Positions 59,134 to 64,000 of a stretch of 64,000 bases of DNA are shown here, piece by piece. The position numbers and the translations under genes were made by a program. Every line of letters begins with the position of its first letter. Position 1 is the stretch's first letter. Source of the DNA: Oscillospiraceae bacterium (GTDB lineage Bacteria; Bacillota; Clostridia; Oscillospirales; Oscillospiraceae); the NCBI GenBank assembly GCA_017409205.1, contig JAFQTF010000032.1, forward strand, positions 1 to 64,000, in the 5' to 3' direction. Below the pieces are notes generated by a model. It searched no databases and was not told the DNA's origin. It was given only the letters and a program-made list of their open reading frames with translations.

Positions 59134-59931
59134 ATGGGCTGGAATTATCTTGGTATTTTCTTTGCGCTGAGTCTGGTGGTCTGCCTGTGCGGCTTTAAGA
59201 AGTACGTTTACTTCATGTCCATCGGCTACGGCTTCTCTGTGGCAGTCATCGGCGCCGCCATGGCAGTTATGAGCCTCATGGGCATCTTCTCCGCCGGGAT
59301 CGCCCACTACATCCAGTTTGCCCTGTTCATCATCTATGGCTTCCGTCTCTCCGGCTTCCTGCTGATCCGGGAGATCAAGAATGCCGCCTACCGCAAGACT
59401 CTGGCAGAAGCCACCGGTGATGAGAGCAAGCTGCCCTTCTTTGTGAAGGTGGTCATGTGGCTGACCATGGGCGTTCTGTACACCGCCCAGACCTCCGGTG
59501 TCGCCTTCCGGCTCTTTAACGGCTGCGAGACTGGCCTGATTCAGTGGCTTGGTATTGCCATTTCCGCCTTTGGCATCGGTCTGGAGGCCGTGGCCGACCA
59601 GCAGAAGAGCGCCCAGAAGGCCAAGCGGCCCGACATGGTTGCCACCGAGCAGCTGTACAGGATCGTCCGCTGCCCCAACTATTTCGGTGAGATCCTGTTC
59701 TGGACCGGTGTCACCGTTTCCGCACTGGATATTCTGAACGGCATGGGCCAGTGGATCACTGTCATCATTGCCTACATTCTCATCGTCTTTATCATGTTCA
59801 ACGGTGCCCAGCGGCTGGAAAAGCGGCAAATGGCCCGTTACGGCAACAATGCCGAATACAAGGCCTATGCCGACAAGACCCCCATCATCATCCCCGGCCT
59901 TCCCATTTATCATCTGAATAAGCAGAAGTAA
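59134..59931 (+). CDS. DUF1295 membrane protein (steroid 5-alpha-reductase-like)
   Basis: A 265-aa membrane protein with about six helices. The C-terminal motif LYRIVRCPNYFGEILFWTG, followed by YKAYADKTPIIIPGLPIY, is the signature of DUF1295 and the steroid 5-alpha-reductase/isoprenylcysteine methyltransferase superfamily, in which this region binds NADPH or SAM. It probably reduces or methylates a lipid, sterol or polyprenol. AAAGGAGTAA overlaps the previous stop. The substrate cannot be inferred from sequence. Confidence 0.85.
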   Translation: MGWNYLGIFFALSLVVCLCGFKKYVYFMSIGYGFSVAVIGAAMAVMSLMGIFSAGIAHYIQFALFIIYGFRLSGFLLIREIKNAAYRKTLAEATGDESKLPFFVKVVMWLTMGVLYTAQTSGVAFRLFNGCETGLIQWLGIAISAFGIGLEAVADQQKSAQKAKRPDMVATEQLYRIVRCPNYFGEILFWTGVTVSALDILNGMGQWITVIIAYILIVFIMFNGAQRLEKRQMARYGNNAEYKAYADKTPIIIPGLPIYHLNKQK

Positions 59932-59972
59932 CCATACTGCGGCATTTCCTGCCGCAAAAAAGAGGTAGAATC

Positions 59973-60599
59973 ATGTACGACTTTTCCATTTCCATGGCTC
60001 TGGTGGATTTCATTCCGGTGCTGCTGTTCGGCTATGCTGCCGCTCTGCTGCAGCGGGATCTGTACCCCCATATGCGCAAGAGCAGCTTCGCCCTGTTTGC
60101 CGCCGGAACCATCAACGTATTCTGCGCCGGCTTATGCAAGGCACTGTGGAAACTGCTGTATGCCGCCAATATCTGTGACTTTGCCGCCCTGAACGCCATG
60201 TTCCTGCCGGTGCAGTCCATCGGCTTTCTGCTGATCGGTCTGGGCCTTGTGAGCATGTTCCTGATGAAGTCCCAGGGCACCCTCCTGCTGGCTGCCCCGC
60301 CCCTGTTCAAGGGCACCTTTGTGTTCATCGGCATGATGGTGGCAGGCCTTGGCTTCATGTGCGGTGTACTCAGCATCATTGCCGCACGGCTGAAGAAGAA
60401 GGGCGCTATCGCACTGTTTGTGCTGGCCTTTGTAGGCAGTATGGGTATGGGCTATATGTCCAGCCACGACTCCACCTCCGCCCTCATCAACTGGATCGAG
60501 CAGGGCATCAACACCCTTTCCCAGGGCTGTCTGATGGCCGGTGTGATCCTGCTGGACAGGGCCGGTCTGCGGGAAAAACGGATTCTGAAAGGCGAATAA
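59973..60599 (+). CDS. Unknown polytopic membrane protein
   Basis: A 208-aa protein with six hydrophobic segments (for example ALVDFIPVLLFGYAAALL and GTFVFIGMMVAGLGFMCGVL) and a short basic tail. No family is recognised. AAGAGGTAG precedes the ATG. It is the last gene of the TetR-controlled operon. Confidence 0.65.
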   Translation: MYDFSISMALVDFIPVLLFGYAAALLQRDLYPHMRKSSFALFAAGTINVFCAGLCKALWKLLYAANICDFAALNAMFLPVQSIGFLLIGLGLVSMFLMKSQGTLLLAAPPLFKGTFVFIGMMVAGLGFMCGVLSIIAARLKKKGAIALFVLAFVGSMGMGYMSSHDSTSALINWIEQGINTLSQGCLMAGVILLDRAGLREKRILKGE

Positions 60600-60612
60600 T
60601 GCCATATTCTCC

Positions 60613-60646
60613 CGCGGCTCCGGAGCATTGCTTCGGAGCCGCTTTC
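60613..60646 (+). terminator. Terminator of the TetR operon
   Basis: GCGGCTCCG / CGGAGCCGC with an 11-base loop, followed by TTTCC. Confidence 0.75.
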
Positions 60647-60650
60647 CGTA

Positions 60651-60679
60651 TTGACTTCCCTATGGCGTTATGCTATCAT
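60651..60679 (+). promoter_or_regulatory. Promoter of the MATE gene
   Basis: TTGACT (60651-60656), 17 bases, TATCAT (60674-60679), giving a leader of about 95 bases. Confidence 0.6.
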
Positions 60680-60684
60680 AAACT

Positions 60685-60781
60685 TGCTCATCGGAGGGCT
60701 TGTCATCGCAATGACGAAGCTGGATAAGATGTCGGGTGTCGCCCGGAATCTTATCCACTTTTTTGTTATACGGAGGTTTTT
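60685..60781 (+). promoter_or_regulatory. Attenuator-like leader of the MATE gene
   Basis: Hairpin 1 (60698-60720) is GCTTGTCAT / ATGACGAAGC with loop CGCA. Hairpin 2 is GGATAAGAT (60722-60730) / ATCTTATCC (60748-60756), containing an inner CGGG/CCCG hairpin and followed by ACTTTTTT. The second is a good intrinsic terminator before the ribosome site CGGAGG. This is the layout of a riboswitch or attenuator. I cannot match the first part to a known class. Confidence 0.55.
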
Positions 60782-62122
60782 ATGGCTAACAAAGAGGAGA
60801 TCCGCCTTTCTGACCACTTTACGGTTTCCCGGCTGCTGCGGTTCACTTTCCCCAGTATCGTAATGATGATCTTCACCTCCATCTACGGTGTGGTGGATGG
60901 TTTCTTCGTTTCCAACTATGCCGGCAAGACGGCCTTCGCTGCAGTCAACTTCATTTTTCCCTTCCTGATGATTCTGGGTACCGTTGGCTTCATGTTCGGC
61001 ACCGGCGGCAGTGCACTGGTATCCTGCACTTTGGGCGCCCGGGACAACGAACGGGCCAACCGGATCTTCTCTCTGCTGATCTATATTTCCCTGATTCTGG
61101 GCGTGGTCATTGCTGCACTGGGCATCGTCTTCCTGCGGCCCGTGGCAAAGCTGCTGGGCGCCGAGGGAGAGATGCTGGAAAACAGCGTACTCTATGGCCG
61201 CATCATCCTCGTCGCTCTGCCTGCCTATATCCTGCAGATGGAATTCCAGAGTTTTTTCGTTACTGCGGAAAAGCCCCAGCTGGGCCTGTGGGTCACAGTG
61301 GCCTCCGGCGTCACAAACATGGTTCTGGACTGGCTGCTGGTGGGCATTTTGCCGCTGGGACTGGTCGGCGCCGCCTCTGCCACCGTGCTGAGCCAGGTTG
61401 TCGGCGGTTTTCTCCCCCTGTTCTATTTCGCCCGGCCCAATGCCAGTCTGCTGAAGCTGGGAAAGACCCGGTTCGATGCTCAGGCCCTGTTTCGTACCTG
61501 CACCAACGGTTGTTCGGAACTGATGAGCAATATTTCCATGTCCCTGGTCAGTATGCTCTACAACATTCAGCTCCTGCGTTACGCCGGAGAGAATGGCATT
61601 GCCGCCTACGGCACCATGATGTATGTGAACATGATCTTTCTTGCCGCCTTCATCGGTTATTCCATTGGCACCGCACCGGTAGTAGGATTCCACTACGGCG
61701 CCCAGAACCACGGAGAACTGAAAGGCCTGCTGCACAAGAGCGTCGGCATTATCGGCGTTTTTTCCATTGGCATGCTCCTGCTGGGCTTTGTGCTTGCCCG
61801 GCCTCTGTCTCAGCTTTTTGTGGGTTATGATCCGGAGCTGATGGATCTGACCGTGGAAGGCTTCTATATTTTCGCTCTGTCCTTCCTGTTTGCAGGCTTT
61901 GCCATCTTCAGTTCCGGCTTTTTCACTGCACTGAACGATGGTCTGACCTCTGCCCTGATCTCCTTCCTGCGGACACTGGTGTTCCAGATCGCCGCTGTTC
62001 TGATCCTGCCCCTGGTCTGGGGCATCGATGGTATCTGGTGGTCCATCGTGGTGGCAGAAGCCATGGCCGTGGTGGTGGGAGCATTGCTGCTGATCATCAA
62101 GCAGAAAAAATACCATTATTAA
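60782..62122 (+). CDS. MATE family efflux transporter
   Basis: A 446-aa protein with twelve helices in two halves. The MATE features include FPSIVMMIFTSIYGVVDGFF near the start and a TAFAAVNFIFPF segment, followed by FGTGGSALVS. It exports cationic drugs or metabolites using Na+ or H+. The ribosome site is CGGAGG. Expression is probably controlled by the attenuator-like leader. Confidence 0.93.
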   Translation: MANKEEIRLSDHFTVSRLLRFTFPSIVMMIFTSIYGVVDGFFVSNYAGKTAFAAVNFIFPFLMILGTVGFMFGTGGSALVSCTLGARDNERANRIFSLLIYISLILGVVIAALGIVFLRPVAKLLGAEGEMLENSVLYGRIILVALPAYILQMEFQSFFVTAEKPQLGLWVTVASGVTNMVLDWLLVGILPLGLVGAASATVLSQVVGGFLPLFYFARPNASLLKLGKTRFDAQALFRTCTNGCSELMSNISMSLVSMLYNIQLLRYAGENGIAAYGTMMYVNMIFLAAFIGYSIGTAPVVGFHYGAQNHGELKGLLHKSVGIIGVFSIGMLLLGFVLARPLSQLFVGYDPELMDLTVEGFYIFALSFLFAGFAIFSSGFFTALNDGLTSALISFLRTLVFQIAAVLILPLVWGIDGIWWSIVVAEAMAVVVGALLLIIKQKKYHY

Positions 62123-62123
62123 G

Positions 62124-62160
62124 AAAAAACCGGGAAGGCCAAGCCTTCCCGGTTTCTGTT
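62124..62160. terminator. Bidirectional terminator after the MATE gene
   Basis: AAAACCGGGAAGGC / GCCTTCCCGGTTT with loop CAA, between convergent genes. Confidence 0.9.
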
Positions 62161-62739
62161 TTACTGGTTATCCTCCGGCAGCAGAACACTGTCTGCCTGC
62201 TCTCTGATCCGGAATTCCCGGAAGTAGGTCTGCTCCATGGGTATCCATTCCGTAAAGAAACGCCGCTGCAGAAAAACGGGCCGCTGAAGGATCCGGTTTT
62301 CCCGGATCTCCGGGGAAACCGTCAGAAACAGCTTCCAGTCATAGACATCCCCAAAATAAGGGTGCTGGCTGTAGGTCCCCTCCACGATGGTCACAGCCTT
62401 TGGTATCACCGACACCGGTTCTTTCAACATGCCGGCAGCGCAGTCATAGGGGCGGTAAGAAAAGACCTTTCCCGCTTTCAGGGGCTGCAGTACCTCCTCC
62501 CAAAACCGCTCATAGTCCACATTTCCACCGGTCTGTGCCAGCCGCTGAGGTGTCCTCTGCTCCGGCCGCAGAAAAAAATCATCCATGTGCAGCACATTGC
62601 AGTCAAGCCGTCCGGCCAGTGCTTCCGCCAGAGTGGATTTGCCGGAGGTACAGCTGCCGTCAATGGCTATCAGGATGCTTTCCTTTTCTTCCAGCAAAGC
62701 CTGAATCTTCTGTTGGACCGATCCGATGATTTTTTCCAT
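62161..62739 (-). CDS. Uridine kinase-like P-loop protein
   Basis: A 192-aa P-loop NTPase with Walker A IAIDGSCTSGKSTLAEAL, a following VLHMDDFFL segment typical of uridine kinase and phosphoribulokinase-like proteins, and a VEGTYSQHPYF motif. It probably phosphorylates a nucleoside or small sugar. The start at 62739 follows AGGGAAC. It is divergent from the gene at 62821. Confidence 0.82.
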   Translation of the reverse strand: MEKIIGSVQQKIQALLEEKESILIAIDGSCTSGKSTLAEALAGRLDCNVLHMDDFFLRPEQRTPQRLAQTGGNVDYERFWEEVLQPLKAGKVFSYRPYDCAAGMLKEPVSVIPKAVTIVEGTYSQHPYFGDVYDWKLFLTVSPEIRENRILQRPVFLQRRFFTEWIPMEQTYFREFRIREQADSVLLPEDNQ

Positions 62740-62757
62740 ATCCGTTCCCTTTCCGGC

Positions 62758-62786
62758 TTGCAGCACTGCCGCAGATTTGGTAAAAT
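62758..62786 (+). promoter_or_regulatory. Promoter of the gene at 62821
   Basis: TTGCAG (62758-62763), 17 bases, TAAAAT (62781-62786). Confidence 0.6.
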
Positions 62787-62820
62787 CATAGCACAAAAAC
62801 AAAAGGAGCGCAACTGCCTT

Positions 62821-63336
62821 ATGAAAACCATTCTTCTGACCCACGCCCGGCGATATCCCCGTATGGAGCCCCGGGACGCCGTAAAGCTGCTTTACCAGAG
62901 CGAGTTCGGTGGAGGCCATCTGATCCGGGATGAAGACGGCTGTCTCCGTTTTCTGCAGCAGGAATACGCCGCCACGCCGCAGGCAGAGAATTGTACCCTT
63001 CTGGAGGAGATCGGCAGCGGCATGGTACGGATTCAGCTGGCAGCACTGGATGCCCACGGCTATCCGGTGGAGGATCTGGGCCGGGATTTCATTCGCTCCG
63101 CTGCACTGCCCCGAGGCAGTATGGAAGGATTTCAGGAAAAACTTTCCCTGCTGACTGCCCTGACTCTGACTGGAGCCATGCCCTTCTCTGCTGAGGAACT
63201 GGACGCTTACCTACAGCAATATGAAGCCGCGGGCTTTCCTCCGGTGTCCCACAGCGATACCTACCGAAGTGCCTACCACCCTGCTTACCGGGTGGTGGAT
63301 TCAGACTGTATTCCCGAAAAATACCGGATGCGCTGA
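62821..63336 (+). CDS. Hypothetical cytoplasmic protein
   Basis: A 171-aa soluble protein, starting MKTILLTHARRYPRMEPRDA, with conserved-looking segments LLYQSEFGGGHLIRDEDGCL and HSDTYRSAYHPAYRVVDSD. No family is recognised. AAAGGAG lies before the ATG at a rather long distance. It is divergent from the uridine kinase-like gene and may act on the same substrate; this is inference from position. Confidence 0.65.
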   Translation: MKTILLTHARRYPRMEPRDAVKLLYQSEFGGGHLIRDEDGCLRFLQQEYAATPQAENCTLLEEIGSGMVRIQLAALDAHGYPVEDLGRDFIRSAALPRGSMEGFQEKLSLLTALTLTGAMPFSAEELDAYLQQYEAAGFPPVSHSDTYRSAYHPAYRVVDSDCIPEKYRMR

Positions 63337-63355
63337 AAACGCATCCGGCTTTTTT
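63324..63355 (+). terminator. Terminator overlapping the end of the gene at 62821
   Basis: CCGGATGCG (63324-63332) / CGCATCCGG (63340-63348) followed by CTTTTTT. The stem starts before the stop codon. Confidence 0.85.
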
Positions 63356-64000
63356 ATAGCTTGTCTGCCTGCAGTTTCCGGTACTGCCGGGGAGAGATGC
63401 CGTACTCCTGCTTAAAGGCCCGGTAGAAAGAAGAGTAATCCGAAAAGCCTGTCTTCTCACCGACTGTCTCCATGGGCACATCTGCCTCGATCAGCGTTTT
63501 CGCCATGATCAGCCGGCGCTGGGTAACGCAGCGGTAAAAGCTGACGCCCATTTTCTTCCGGAACAATTGGGAAATTGTGCTTTCGCTGACATAAAACTGC
63601 CGCGCCGTGTCGGCAAGCGTGATCTTCTGGCCCAGATTCTCCTCCACATAGGTCATGACCCGATCCAGCAGTTCCGGTTGCTCCGCCATCAAAGGCTTCA
63701 CCCGGCTGTCCAGCAGCGCCCGCCAAATCTGACTCACCAGCGTCATGGTATTTCCCAGCACCGCCACCTCCCAGCCGGGCAGCATTTTCTCAGACTCCTG
63801 CACCCCTGTCCGGAAGCTGTCCCCCAGAAACTCCCAGGGCGTTCCCGCTGTGCGGATCAAATTGCTGTTCTTCTCCACATTCAGCTTTTCCGCAGCAAAC
63901 TGTCGGATCATCTTCTCGACAAAATCCGGACTGAGCCACAGCACATAGCGCTCATAGGGTTCCGTCATTTTTTCCGGCAGCAAGGGCCGGTGGCTGATGC
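63354..64000 (-). CDS. AraC family regulator (N-terminal part missing)
   Basis: The 3' 215 codons of an AraC protein that continues past the right window edge. The C-terminal 100 residues hold both HTH units (ITLADTARQFYVSESTISQL and METVGEKTGFSDYSSFYRAF) and end with the usual GISPRQYRK. The N-terminal piece (ISHRPLLPEKMTEPYERYVL) resembles a cupin sensor domain. The target and ligand are unknown. Confidence 0.92.
   Translation of the reverse strand, partial: ISHRPLLPEKMTEPYERYVLWLSPDFVEKMIRQFAAEKLNVEKNSNLIRTAGTPWEFLGDSFRTGVQESEKMLPGWEVAVLGNTMTLVSQIWRALLDSRVKPLMAEQPELLDRVMTYVEENLGQKITLADTARQFYVSESTISQLFRKKMGVSFYRCVTQRRLIMAKTLIEADVPMETVGEKTGFSDYSSFYRAFKQEYGISPRQYRKLQADKL

Noticed and set aside
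60668..62116. Long minus-strand open frame opposite the MATE gene
   Set aside because: His/Gln/Asp-rich composition without motifs, typical of antisense shadows in this base composition. The plus-strand MATE protein is clear.

Overview
The window reads as a chromosomal segment of an anaerobic, moderately GC-rich Gram-positive in class Clostridia, most likely an Oscillospiraceae-type gut bacterium. That placement is an inference from gene content: glycine reductase with selenocysteine machinery, an [FeFe]-hydrogenase, a flavodiiron protein, an AGCS symporter, YesL and DegV families, and strong Shine-Dalgarno sites. No phage or plasmid genes are visible. The only repeat or mobile-type elements are a tRNA-tail tandem repeat (2189-2497) and a 398-bp MITE-like element (7811-8208).

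Layout. 1-2211: the end of a ribosomal operon (prp, rplU), an ApbE flavinyltransferase with a NusG-II protein, and two identical tRNA-Val genes. 2660-6043: an oxygen/NO-defence module of two thioredoxins, a Crp/Fnr regulator and a flavodiiron-rubredoxin fusion, with a shared GTGA-N5-TCAC operator. 6164-8208: a ThrE-type exporter, a zinc-ribbon protein and the MITE-like element. 8329-12570: an [FeFe]-hydrogenase, a NuoF/GltD-like flavoprotein and a divergent TM1266-type regulator. 12624-21096: envelope and housekeeping genes (EcsC, kinase-like, Lgt-like, phosphodiester glycosidase, VanY-type carboxypeptidase, HD phosphohydrolase, RidA, LRR protein). 21252-27266: transporters and lipid enzymes. 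27418-34021: a MacAB-like ABC export operon and an MFS transporter.

34134-50291 is the metabolic centre. A tandem glycine riboswitch precedes grdX-grdE-grdB-trxB-trxA-grdA-grdC-grdD plus an unknown 100-aa gene. Both grdB and grdA carry an in-frame UGA read as selenocysteine. Next to it lie tRNA-Sec, selB, selA and a selenium supply set (DUF3343, TusA/YedF-like, YedE, LysR, class V aminotransferase). Glycine induces the operon, the Trx pair supplies electrons, and the neighbouring genes provide the selenocysteine used at the active sites. selD is not in this window.

50427-56501: phosphohexomutase, HAD phosphatase and an FbpABC/AfuABC-like ABC importer, perhaps for phosphorylated organic compounds rather than iron. 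56791-60599: a TetR-controlled operon of a flavin-reductase fusion, an SDR/NmrA protein, a DUF1295 reductase-like protein and a membrane protein. 60782-64000: a MATE transporter behind an attenuator-like leader, a uridine-kinase-like protein, an unknown protein and a cut-off AraC regulator.

Several leaders contain a promoter, a terminator hairpin and then the start codon (21795-21930, 51866-51913, 60685-60781). I cannot match these to known riboswitch classes by eye.
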